A model generated the notes under the pieces. That model saw only the letters and a list, made by a program, of their open reading frames with translations. It ran no database searches and was not told the DNA's origin. Source: Euperipatoides rowelli (taxonomy: Eukaryota > Onychophora > Udeonychophora > Euonychophora > Peripatopsidae). From it: 12,047 bases of DNA. Below are positions 1 to 7,957 of this stretch, piece by piece; the first letter of the stretch is position 1; each line of letters starts with the position of its first letter. The stretch is from assembly GCA_003024985.2 (NCBI GenBank), contig PXIH01S0001975.1, one strand, 5' to 3'. Both the position numbers and the translations under genes were made by a program.

Positions 1-159
1 TGTATATTGATTACTACAGGTATGCTATTGTTATGCACATGCTGCAACAGACTCTGTTCTAAAAGTTATCATATTGTTCTGTGTTATATATTTTAACTAG
101 GCATTAATAAATATTTCTCTAAATAAACTTGAATCTATTTGTCTTGTCAAAACACAACA
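1..159 (+). repeat. 5' LTR of element 1
   Basis: It starts with TG and ends with CA (aacacaaca), the usual LTR termini. It aligns to the 3' LTR with only 4 substitutions over about 155 positions, using the part of the 3' LTR beyond the SINE, plus a 1-bp and an 8-bp indel. The 3' copy begins tgtagtatatatattgatt and this one tgtatattgatt, so either 7 bp were lost near the start or the window cuts the LTR very close to its edge. A TATA-like run (85-90) and two AATAAA signals (106-111 and 122-127) fit an LTR promoter and poly(A) region. Confidence 0.9.
85..127 (+). promoter_or_regulatory. TATA-like box and poly(A) signals inside the 5' LTR
   Basis: TATATA at 85-90 is followed by AATAAA at 106-111 and again at 122-127. 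In an LTR these would mark transcription start and 3' end formation. In the 3' LTR the first signal reads aataac (damaged) and the second lies beyond the SINE at 4672-4677. Motif matches in AT-rich DNA are weak evidence on their own; the LTR context supports them. Confidence 0.45.
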
Positions 160-240
160 GTAGCCACAGGATAAAACTAACTTTTTCTTGACTGTTAAAT
201 TTTACAACCTGTCATTGAACATACCAGGTTAAAATATTAA
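160..240 (+). other. Leader between 5' LTR and gag of element 1
   Basis: This 81-bp stretch links the LTR end to the first gag ATG at 241. A primer-binding site would normally start with TGG within a few bases of the LTR; here the sequence reads gtagccacagg and no clear tRNA 3'-end complement is seen. The site may be mutated or of an unusual type. Confidence 0.5.
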
Positions 241-968
241 ATGTCTCTTTTAAACCATTTAGAAGTATTTGATCCTGAGCAGGTTTGTGAAAAGGCTAAC
301 ATTTTCTCCTGGCTTCAAAGGTGGAGAAGGAGCTTATGTTACCAACAATAATCACCCTATTGGGTGATAAAATATATACCTTTTTATGTGATCTCTTTGC
401 TCCTAAGGACCCAGATAGTAAAACCGCAGAGGTAGTTATATGTCAACTCTCCAAACATTTTTCTCCAAAAGTTTTAACTCCTGTGGAAAGATTTCATTTT
501 TCAGAGCGGAAGCAAAAAAATGAAGAAAGCATCACTGATTTTGTACTAACCCTGAGGAATTTAAGCAAAAACTGTAAGTATGGGGCTAGTCTGGAAGACC
601 GCCTTTGTGAACAATTTGTATATGGAATGTTTAGCTCAGAAATCTGAACTAGGTTACTTTTTGAAGAAACCCTGCTCCTAGACTTAGCAATCAAATTGAC
701 ATCTAGCAAAGAAGTAGCAAAGAAGGGGGCTTCAAACTTTGATTTTTCACCTGACAACCCAGGAAGTGTCCACTGGTTCAAACAGTCAAGGCCAGTTCAC
801 CCACATTCAGCAAGGCCTGCTTTTGTAAATAACCCTTGCATCCATTGTGTTGATACTCGACACGATGCTGCAAGTTGCAGATTTAAAGAAAATATGTGCA
901 ACTTTAGTAAAAAGTGGGACATCTGGCAAAGGTATGCAAGTCAAAAGGTAAGCATCCTAAACCCTTAA
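241..968 (+). pseudogene. gag remnant of element 1 (capsid and zinc knuckles)
   Basis: Gag would form the particle shell and bind the element RNA. The ATG at 241 opens a frame that must shift near 315-325 into the frame running to 968. The capsid-like part (321-644) has the helical LLGDKIY / LFAPKDP / HFSPK / VERFHF pattern seen in gypsy gags with the K02A2.6 kind of capsid. A TGA at 645-647 interrupts it, and the same frame continues to a stop at 966-968. A CCHC knuckle (C-X2-C-X4-H-X4-C) lies at 837-878 and is intact. A second knuckle should follow at about 885-945, but only its first Cys is recognisable and the remaining ligand positions are replaced. Seen: the frames and motifs. Inferred: the family assignment. 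Confidence 0.85.
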
Positions 969-1074
969 CTACCAGTAGAATCCAAAATGTTGAAGGCCAT
1001 TGTGGAACCAAACTCATGTAAGCCACATGAGACGGAAACACCCGAAGGTGATGTCAATGATTACAATTTTTAGA

Positions 1075-1435
1075 GTGGAAATTAAGCATTTAAAACAATC
1101 AAATGGTACTCCAATCATATTGGAGTTTTTAGTAAACAACAAAACATTAACTTCGATGTGGACTCTGGGGCTTGGGTCACCCTAATCCCTGAAAACCTTT
1201 ACAAACAAAAACTATCAAGTTGTAAACTGTTACCAACCCCTATTATACTAAANACAATTTCTGAGCAAATTAAGCAACTAGGAAAAATATTAGTTTCAAA
1301 AACTACAACGGTAACATCGTAGGCCTGTTGGAAATTTTTGTTACACAGAAACTATCAGTTCCCTTGCTGGGAAGAGCCTGGATTTACAAATTTGACATTT
1401 TGAATGGCTTGTTTAAAACCGTTGTCCATAAATAA
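1075..1435 (+). pseudogene. Aspartic protease remnant of element 1
   Basis: This domain would cleave the polyprotein. The aspartic-protease signature is VDSGAWVTLI with the triad D-S-G at 1161-1169, followed by a segment ending in LLGRAW (1364-1381), which matches the C-terminal end of retropepsin folds in gypsy elements (usually I/L-L-G-R-D/A-W). The start is in another frame (1000-1150), so a shift lies near 1140-1150; a TAG at 1320-1322 needs a further shift, and a TAA closes the frame at 1433-1435. D-S-G instead of the usual D-T-G is a permitted variant in some retropepsins, so it may be original rather than damage. The stretch 969-1074 before it is an acidic gag-pol linker with stops and no recognised domain. 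Confidence 0.8.
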
Positions 1436-2266
1436 ATACTTACTATTACTGTTCAGATGCCAACAATCAAACTGGAAAACATCCTCCACACATATGACAA
1501 GCTCTTTTCTTCAACCTTGGGATAATAAAAAAAATTTGAAGCACATTTGACACTACATAAAGACACAACCCCAAGATTTTTTAAGTAAAGGCCAATTCCT
1601 TTTGCCTTGTGATCAGCAATTGAACTAGAACTTCAGAAATTACAGAGTCAAGGAATTCTAGTGCCAATTCAACATACAAACTGGGCAGCCCCCATAGTCC
1701 CTATCATAAAAATGGACAATTCACTTCACATTTGTGGAGACTACAAGGTGGGTTTAAACCCAGCCCTAGTCAATGATTGTTACCCGTTGCCAAGGATTGA
1801 TGATATTTTAGCTCAATTGAATGGTGGTGGTGTTTTCAGTAAACTAGATATGACTCAAGCGTAGCAACAATCATGCATGGATGAAGAGCCTCAGCTGCTA
1901 CCCACTATCAACACTCATAAAGGGCTTTTCAAGGTCAAACGAATGCCCTTTGGAATCTCACTAGCACCCTCCATTTCCAAAGTGCCATGGACCAATCTTA
2001 ACTGGTATAGATGTTGGTTGTAGCTACTTAAATGACATATTAATCACTGGCAAGTCAATCAATGAGCACCTATCCAACCTGGACAGGTTGGTGGCATCTG
2101 ACATCACCCCGAATAAACCCAAGTGTGAATTCTTAAAGCCACAAGTGGAATACCTTGGACATGTCATCGATGCCCAAGGTCTACATACCACCGATTCCAA
2201 ATTTTGGCAATCAAGTAAGCTCCTCCAACTAGGGATGTACCACAACTCAGATCATTCCTAGGACTG
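1436..2266 (+). pseudogene. Reverse transcriptase remnant of element 1
   Basis: RT would copy the element RNA into DNA. Fingers and palm motifs appear in order: an R-P-I-P-F-A segment near 1588-1608 behind a TAA stop, a W-A-A-P-I-V-P segment near 1682-1702, GDYKVGLNP near 1737-1763, the first catalytic Asp in KLDM (1847-1849), a TAG at 1862-1864 where the family usually has Tyr, MPFGIS (1943-1960), and the YxDD box at 2025-2036, which reads Y-L-N-D. The first metal-binding Asp of that box is thus Asn. Frame changes lie near 1970-1980, 1995-2005 and 2180-2200, and a TAA at 2216-2218 precedes the connection. A few residues are missing after the YLND box compared with usual spacing. The assignment to Ty3/gypsy RT is firm. 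Confidence 0.9.
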
Positions 2267-2761
2267 GTGAGTTATTACCAAAAGTTCTTACCAAATTTAG
2301 CCTCCACCTTAGCCCAATTGAATAAATTACTACAGAAGGAAAATAAATGGATGTTGGACTCAACCGCTAATGAAGCCTTTAAGAAAGTTAAAGCCATAAC
2401 CTCACCTCAGGTCCTAGTGTATTTAAACCCAAGGCTACCTATCTCCTTGGCATGTGATGCATCCCCAACTGGATTAGAGGCAGTAATATCCCACACCTAT
2501 CCAGATGGCACAGACATACCCATAACATTTGCCTTTTGCTCCCTCTCTTCAGCAGAGCACAATTATTCCCAGCTATACAAAGAAACACTGGCTATCATCT
2601 TTGGCATAAAAAATGTTCACAAATATCTCTTTGGCCGGAAATTTCTCCTCCTCACAGACCATAAACCTCTAACTAGAATCTTTGCCAGAAATGCTGAAAT
2701 TTCAACCTTAGCAGCAGCCAGACTTCAAAGATGGGCACTGATCCTCATGGCCTATGACTAA
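2267..2761 (+). pseudogene. RT connection and RNase H of element 1 (uninterrupted 164-codon stretch)
   Basis: RNase H degrades RNA in RNA-DNA hybrids during reverse transcription. This is the longest undamaged part of element 1. It begins in the connection (SYYQKFLPNL) and continues through RNase H with its expected acidic residues: Asp in LACDAS (2456-2458), Glu in KETLA (2582-2584) and Asp in TDHKPL (2657-2659). The frame ends at TAA 2759-2761 just after the AYD motif that normally leads into the R-P-G/S-x-x-N-A-D-x-L-S segment; that segment resumes in another frame from about 2775 (HQNADAP). There is no start codon of its own; it is an internal part of pol and not a separate gene. Confidence 0.9.
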
Positions 2762-4000
2762 AAGATCAAATTCCTCCAGCCATCAAAATGCTGATGCGCC
2801 CTCCTGCTCCCCAAGTTGCTCAATCAATTTCATTTCTAAAGAAACCCTTCCGATAACATCAAAAGAAATCACCAAAAACTCAATCAAGGACCCAATACTG
2901 TCTAAGGTTATGTTTCTAAGCCATACCGGCTGGGAAAACTACACACCAACTGAAGAAAAGGCTACATTCTTTAGGCAAAAATGTGAACTCTCATTACTAA
3001 ATGGGTGTCTGCTTTGGGGACTAAGGGTAGTCNTTCCTTCTAATCTGCAAGACACTATCTTGTCAGAACTTCATAAAGACCATGTAGGGATCGTAAAAAT
3101 GAAGATGATAGCCAGAAGCTACTTCTGATAGCCTAACCTAGATCAATCCATCAAGAAAGTAGCAAAGACCTGTCTAGAATGTGCCCAGATGACTAATGCC
3201 CCCACTAAGGTACCCACACATCCTTGGCTATGGCTCACAAGACCTTGGATCTGAGTTCATCTAGATTTTGCTGGACCCTTTTGGGTCGTAATTTCCTCAT
3301 AGCCATTGATGCCCACTCAAAGTGGCCTGAAGTGGCAATCATGAACAGCACGACCTCAGAGAAAACAATGACAACTTTACAAACACTCTGGGCAAGATAT
3401 GTAACTACTAGTTACAGACAATGGAACTCAGTTCACCTCCAGGACTTTAATGCATTCTGTTAAGTTAGGAATTATACACATATTCTCTCCCATTTCCACC
3501 CCTCGACAAATGGGCAAGCTGAAAGATTTATCCAAACCGTCAAGAAAACACTTATAAAGAAAATAAATGACAAAACTTCAATAACCCAAAAGGTTAACAA
3601 GCTACTTTTCTCCTACTGTTCTTGCCACCCACCAGTCCCCGGCCATCCTGTTTTTAGGAATAGAACTACACACCCCATTTGAACTCCTATATCCAATGAC
3701 ATTGTCCCCAATCCATGGATACCAAAAAAGGATGGCTAATATTCCCAACTCAATCAACACAATACAATTCCTAGTAGGCCAAAATGTCATAGCCAGGGAG
3801 TATTTTGGCCCTAGCAAATGGTAACAAGACAAGATGATTGTCAAAAATTCCCCCCTTTCATGTATGGTAGAATTAGCAAATTTAATGGGAAAACTTGGAA
3901 ACACCAAGTTGACCAACTCCACAGCTTCTCACTCCCAGAAGAGAGAGAGAGGAAAATAAGGAGGACCAAGAGGACCTGGCACTGGATAGCAACTACATAA
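2762..4000 (+). pseudogene. Integrase remnant of element 1
   Basis: Integrase joins the element DNA to the host chromosome. The HHCC zinc-binding site is visible in one frame: His 3072-3074, His 3081-3083, Cys 3171-3173 and Cys 3180-3182, with TGA and TAG stops between at 3126-3131. The core triad is also still encoded, in more than one frame: Asp in HLDFAGPF (3264-3266), Asp in TDNGTQF (3417-3419) and Glu in GQAERF (3521-3523). The last two are about 35 residues apart, the DD35E spacing. Frame shifts lie near 3285, 3405 and 3465-3490. The C-terminal part continues in other frames (about 3610-3815, then 3818-4000), ending with the W-K-H-Q-V-D-Q-L motif (3896-3922), which resembles the end of gypsy integrase tails. 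No chromodomain is seen. Confidence 0.88.
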
Positions 4001-4180
4001 TTCCCCCTTACCCAATCTCTCAACTGGGAAATAAACCCCCAATCCAAGCCCCCCACCTACCCTCTTCAATCCAGCCCCTGGGTTGCCATTACTGCCCCGA
4101 TGGCGATACACAGCAAGATAATACTGCCAACCTAAGAAGTTGGGAATACTAACTCCTAACTCTTTGAGGAAGGAGTAATA
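4001..4180 (+). other. 3' untranslated region and polypurine tract of element 1
   Basis: After the integrase tail comes a proline-rich, stop-laden stretch with no recognised domain. The purine-rich run gaggaaggag (4166-4175) sits 5 bp before the 3' LTR start at 4181, the expected place and composition for the primer of plus-strand DNA synthesis. Confidence 0.65.
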
Positions 4181-4328
4181 TGTAGTATATATATTGATTA
4201 CTAAGGTATGCTATTGTTTTGCACATGCTGCAGCAGACTCTGTTCTAAAAGTTATCTTATTGTTCTGTGTTATATATACTGTTGTTTTAACTAGGCATTA
4301 ATAACTATTCCTCTAAGTCTCGGTTCCA

Positions 4329-4395
4329 TGGTCATGCGGATTCATTTCCACTTGATGAACCGAAGTCATATGTTGAGGTGTACAGGTTCGCCCCT
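4329..4395 (+). promoter_or_regulatory. Probable internal pol III promoter (A and B boxes) of SINE 1
   Basis: The A-box consensus TRGYNNARNGG is matched at 4329-4339 (tggtcatgcgg) with one mismatch. The B-box consensus GGTTCGANNCC is matched at 4385-4395 (ggttcgcccct) except at the A after GGTTCG and the last base. The spacing of about 45 bp between them is within the range of tRNA-like promoters. Confidence 0.55.
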
Positions 4396-4460
4396 CAGCT
4401 TGGGTAGTTAGGAATGTTTTTTTCCTTAGCTTTAACAGCTCGTCTCAGGTTTTCCAAGTA

Positions 4461-4580
4461 TGCTGCCCTTGTTACATCAAGGAACCTGTGAGTCCATGTT
4501 TCAATCAGTTAGATATTCAATGCTGCCCTTGTAACATCAAGGAACCTGTGAGTCCATGTTTCAATCAGTTAAATATGCAA
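4461..4580 (+). repeat. 60-bp tandem duplication inside SINE 1
   Basis: Positions 4461-4520 and 4521-4580 are adjacent copies, 57 of 60 identical, both starting tgctgcccttgt. The differences are one T/A early in the unit and two in the last ten bases. The duplication lies in the body of the SINE, between the tRNA-like head and the 3' end. Confidence 0.97.
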
Positions 4581-4637
4581 TTTTAAGTTCAATTTAATTA
4601 ACCAAAAAAACACATTTTTTCTCCTCTTGGAGGGGAA

Positions 4638-4658
4638 TTTTTTTTTTTTTTTTTTTTT
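4638..4658 (+). repeat. Poly(T) tract, 21 T, 3' end of SINE 1
   Basis: An unbroken run of 21 T directly abuts the right target-site duplication (4659-4672). On the SINE sense strand such a run would also be a strong pol III terminator. Confidence 0.95.
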
Positions 4659-4709
4659 AAATATTTCTCTAAATAAACTGGAATCTATTTGTCTTGTCAA
4701 AACACAACA

Positions 4710-6242
4710 AATTTCATATTTCAAAAAATTCTAATTGAAGTTTTACTCAGCAGTTGTTGTGATCCTAAGCAGCATTGTGGAAGTTGTCATAAACATACTG
4801 ATCAATCCATGCTGATCCTTGCTGATAGTAGATGATCTTGGTAATTCTTTAGAGCAACGGAAGAGTCAAGGAGAAGGAACTAAAAATTTCTTAATCTTAA
4901 ACTGGTGACATCTCCTAATTTAGGGAGATGGATTACTTATACTACAGTCCGTGAATAATCACTCCTTGTATAATCATTCTGAAGTGTGTTTGATCGCTGT
5001 TAATATGACTGTTTACAAAGTTTTCTAACCACTGATTTATGAAATCTTTTTTGTCATGAATAATAAACTTACTGAAGAAAGCATAGTGTTTGCAACATCC
5101 CATCAGAAAAAATTCAACTTAATTTACCTGTGAATTGGAAAATTTTAGTAAGTAGCAAGATATTTTATACTCAGCAAGATTATATCAATTACCAGCTTAT
5201 AGTGTTACCTGAACTTTTCATACATTTTGAACATTCATATTTTCTTCCAGAACTATCTAATTAAATCTTTGAATATTTCAATAAATTACAAAAAATTCTA
5301 TACAGCATAGATTGACCATTCTTAATTTTTCCCAAGAGTGCACCTGTAAATTGATTTATTACAAATTTGTTTGGGAAATCACTGTAATTAAAAATCATTG
5401 GAATGGAAGTTATTGTCATAAATTGTTTTACAGAAATAAATATGATGCATTGTTAAATTAAACTGTTTGTGTGTGTGGGTTCTTTTGCTGTAAAAATGAC
5501 TTGTTATTTTTTTCAGATGCTTTTTCAGGTTAACGCGTGACAGGGGTGGCACTTGATCCATTGTATCAGGGTCAAGAAAAATTAGAGAACATTTTTCTCT
5601 CACCTCCTTATTTTTATAGGCTAAACTGAGTTGTTTTTTAGTTAGGGTACTTTAGCTAGCTCTCCTTTAGATTTTCTTTGATTTGCGTCTATTAATTTTA
5701 GCTATTGTAAGAGATTATAACCAGCAATGGACACAAAATAGACCCATTTCATTACATAACAGCATATTGTGATAACTGATGTTTATTTTAGATGTGCATG
5801 TGGATGTGTTAGAATTAGCTCTTCTAATTCGGACATTTACATGTAATTGTAAACATTGGTTAGTGTTAATATTATCTAATTGGTAATTAACCCCAGAAGT
5901 TTGTTTTTCCGATCTGTATCATAGGATTGTATGAGATCAGGTTTGATAATCAAGGTGTCCCTTATTAAGAACCACTTCTAGTTAGGATCATATTTGCAAC
6001 TTTGTATATGTGCAGTTTCTGGGTTACCTACACACAAATGCAATTTCACAGTTTATGGGTACCCAAATACGAGTACAAGTTTGAATCTTATAAATATGAC
6101 CATTACTAATCTTAATTTCTAAGGTTGTTATTAATGTGCAATTAATGAATATATGCTAGATATAGTTAATGTATTTTTAAGCATAAGATAATAGCAATAG
6201 AAATAGAGATTCCCTTCCCAATAGGTATTTTTTATATTTGTA
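4710..6242. other. AT-rich region between the two elements, no gene recognised
   Basis: No reading frame here looks like a real protein: the longest (5388-5603, minus strand) has low-complexity AT-derived content and no motif. No repeat of the 11617-12047 region was found by eye, so a 5' LTR for element 2 could not be placed. A short GT run (about 5466-5480) and an imperfect 16-bp repeat (cagttt-c/a-tgggt..., 6013-6028 and 6049-6064) are the only small structures noted. The rightmost few hundred bases may include the decayed 5' LTR and leader of element 2; the rest may be host DNA or older repeats. Confidence 0.6.
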
Positions 6243-7420
6243 AAGGCAGCAATCAAGAGGAACCTAGCAATCAAAGAGGCCATGCAAGCTGAATTAGATT
6301 AAAAAAACAAATTAATAGAAACTTTAATGATTGAGCTTGAAGATCAAAACACACACATTGAATTGTTAAGAAATTCAATTGAACATTTAAGGTAAAAAAT
6401 CCCAAATGAAGTTAGCTTATCAACCCCGATACTTGAGCCACCTAGGCAAATTACAGATACTTTGATAAAAGATATATCAAGGATTGGTGTTACTATCGAT
6501 ATTGCTAAACCGATAAAAGGTAAACAAATTAGTGATAGGGAAGTCAAAAAGGTTAGGCAATTACCTAAAAAATGTGTTAAATCTAGGGCTTTTTTTAATT
6601 GTAGCTGTCATCAAATAAATCCTAAATTTTATAGTAATCCACCAATTATTGTTGTATGTCGACTGCCAGAAGAGTGGTATGATTGTGGTGGCCATGACAC
6701 TTCTTCTGAACTTGCCAACTTCTAGATATTGGAAGGCGATTTGTTCGGTATCAAAAATTTTGTAACAGAATTCCATGCCTTGAGGGATCAGTATAGATGG
6801 CCAGTTGCTAAAGTTTGTTCTATACTTGAAAAGAAAATAATAGGCAAAGTAAAGGCTATATATTTGTCTGGTTCAGGAAGTAGAACTAGTCACGATTGAG
6901 GAGAGGCTACAAGACCTTATCAGACTGTTTTCGCTACAACCTGACCGTGAACAAACTTGCAAACTGTTTAGGGCCTGTAAGCACAGTGTAGACGAGAATG
7001 CTGCAGCTTTTGGGCTCAAACTATTTGCATTATCAGAGCCCTTATGTCCCTTACCTGGTAACTCATTAGTTAAACATAAGCAGATGGTGCTAGTGAAATA
7101 TAGGGAAGGTCTATTACCACATTTGTCTATGGAATTAATTAGGCAGGCTAACATGAGCTTAAATGAATCAGTAGCTTACATTAAGGACTTGGAAAGAAAA
7201 CTTAAGGCACAAGACAAAGGAAAAGTCAGTATATACTGTAAACATAGACATGAAACCCATAGTCTTTGATAAACAAATTGAGGGACTAAAGGCAGAATTG
7301 GATAAATAAAGAAATGCTAGTTAGGGAAAAACATAGGAGCAAATTATTTGTAACTATTGTAAGGCTGGGGGCCACATAGAACATTTTCGTCTAAAAGGCT
7401 GCCAATAATGCAAATATTGC
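6243..7420 (+). pseudogene. gag remnant of element 2
   Basis: The first part (6243-6725) is hydrophilic and rich in Glu, Leu and Ile with a likely coiled-coil segment (about 6283-6390), broken by stops at 6300-6302 and 6390-6392. The nearest ATG is at 6282, but the real start may lie upstream. After a TAG at 6723-6725 the same frame continues with a capsid-like segment (6726-6895), then shifts by one near 6880 into a frame open to a TGA at 7267-7269. That part (about 6880-7266) has the helical features of a gypsy capsid. A zinc knuckle follows at 7349-7390: Cys 7349, Cys 7358 and His 7373 are in place, but the fourth ligand position (7388-7390) is cgt (Arg). A CX2C remnant (CKYC) just downstream (from about 7409) suggests a second knuckle. 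Capsid identity is inferred from position and helix pattern. Confidence 0.72.
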
Positions 7421-7957
7421 TGGCAATGACTCTAGTGTAACATTGTTAAACTTCCCCGCCCTGCACTCATAGGGTCCATGAGTGTTGGGTATAGTCTTAT
7501 GATAGGCAAAGTGGAACGAATCCAGTTATTTTATCCACAGAATCATTACCTACATTAACTAATTGTGTTGATAAGCAGGTGGTACAATGGAAAACTGTGA
7601 ATAAGCACAAGAAAAATAAATCTAAACGATCATGATTTCAGTATAAGTAACAAGATGGCAATGTTAGTGTTGCACAAATGGTAGTATCTACAGTAAAAAA
7701 GTTGCTAACTTATCTGCCAGAATACATTAGTTATAACATTTGGGAATTACTGAGTAAAGATAATCCGATACAAATGTGCAAAATTAAATGCCCTGAGAGA
7801 TACTGTAATAACCTTTTGGTTGAGCAATCAAATAATAATAAGCCTACTACTAACAATTATAGGGATGCTTTGTCAAAAAAAAAACGAAAAGTCATAAGCA
7901 ATGTAAAAATAAGTCTAATACTAAATGTGAAAGCGAGGCTACCATTAATAATGATGA
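7421..7957 (+). pseudogene. gag-pol linker of element 2, lysine- and asparagine-rich
   Basis: Between the knuckle and the protease is a low-complexity, Lys/Asn-rich coding remnant. One frame runs from about 7525 to 7986 with TGA and TAA stops near 7634 and 7648; its last, open part is 7678-7986. In the neighbouring frame 7885-7965 is strongly hydrophilic and may be the true one, implying a shift at the run of ten A residues near 7877-7886. No known domain is recognised. Linkers of this kind are common in gypsy polyproteins. Confidence 0.5.

Larger units (their letters stand above)
4317..4658 (+). mobile_element. tRNA-derived SINE-like retroposon with poly(T) end, nested in the 3' LTR
   Basis: This 342-bp insertion is defined exactly by comparison with the intact 5' LTR. 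It is flanked by the 14-bp repeats aactattcctctaa (4303-4316) and aaatatttctctaa (4659-4672), which differ at two positions; the right copy equals the uninterrupted 5' LTR. The left end resembles a tRNA 5' half, with an A-box-like tggtcatgcgg (4329-4339) 7 bp after a plausible start and a B-box-like ggttcgcccct (4385-4395). The right end is a short stem (ctcc...ggag, 4621-4632) and then 21 T residues. The poly(T) is at the right end on the same strand as the A and B boxes, so it is not simply an inverted poly(A) SINE. The family is not recognised. Confidence 0.8.
1..4709 (+). mobile_element. Degenerate Ty3/gypsy LTR retrotransposon (element 1), near full length
   Basis: Two direct repeats (1-159, and 4181-4316 plus 4673-4709) bracket broken gag, protease, reverse transcriptase, RNase H and integrase, in the order typical of Ty3/gypsy (integrase after RNase H). 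No envelope-like frame follows integrase. Without the nested SINE the element is about 4.35 kb, short but complete for a gag-pol-only gypsy element. The coding part needs at least eight frame changes and carries a dozen or so stops, so it cannot be autonomous. Two knuckles in gag and the wording around RNase H and integrase resemble K02A2.6-like or mag-like animal elements; that lineage call is from memory of the families and is uncertain. The flanking target-site duplication cannot be tested because the left flank is outside the window. Confidence 0.93.
4181..4709 (+). repeat. 3' LTR of element 1, split by a SINE
   Basis: The left part (4181-4316) matches 5' LTR positions 1-120 and the right part (4673-4709) matches positions 121-159, with the nested SINE and a duplicated 14-bp site between. 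It starts TG and ends CA. It carries 8 bp (around 4277-4286) not present in the 5' copy. Removing the insertion gives an LTR of about 170 bp. Confidence 0.92.

Noticed and set aside
645-647. Read-through or programmed recoding at TGA as a normal feature of the element
   Set aside because: The element has many other stops and shifts at non-slippery places, so a random lesion is more likely.
494-781. Minus-strand open frame of 95 codons over gag
   Set aside because: It lies opposite the gag remnant and has no domain; it is a shadow of the plus-strand coding sequence.
3602-4111. Several minus-strand open frames of 60-106 codons opposite the integrase tail
   Set aside because: They overlap each other and the plus-strand integrase; their content reflects the complement of a retrotransposon tail, not a gene.
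4001-4165. An envelope-like third gene after integrase in element 1
   Set aside because: The interval is under 200 bp, proline-rich and full of stops, with no signal peptide or membrane segment.
4461-4580. CRISPR-like repeat array
   Set aside because: There are only two head-to-tail copies with no spacers, in a eukaryotic SINE.
4317-4658. The insertion as an inverted poly(A) SINE on the minus strand
   Set aside because: Read on the minus strand, the A-run would be at its 5' end, opposite to where target-primed insertion leaves a tail; the tRNA-like boxes also lie on the plus strand.
5388-5603. Minus-strand open frame of 71 codons in the gap between elements
   Set aside because: No domain, no neighbouring exons or signals visible, and AT-driven content; a frame of this length is expected by chance.
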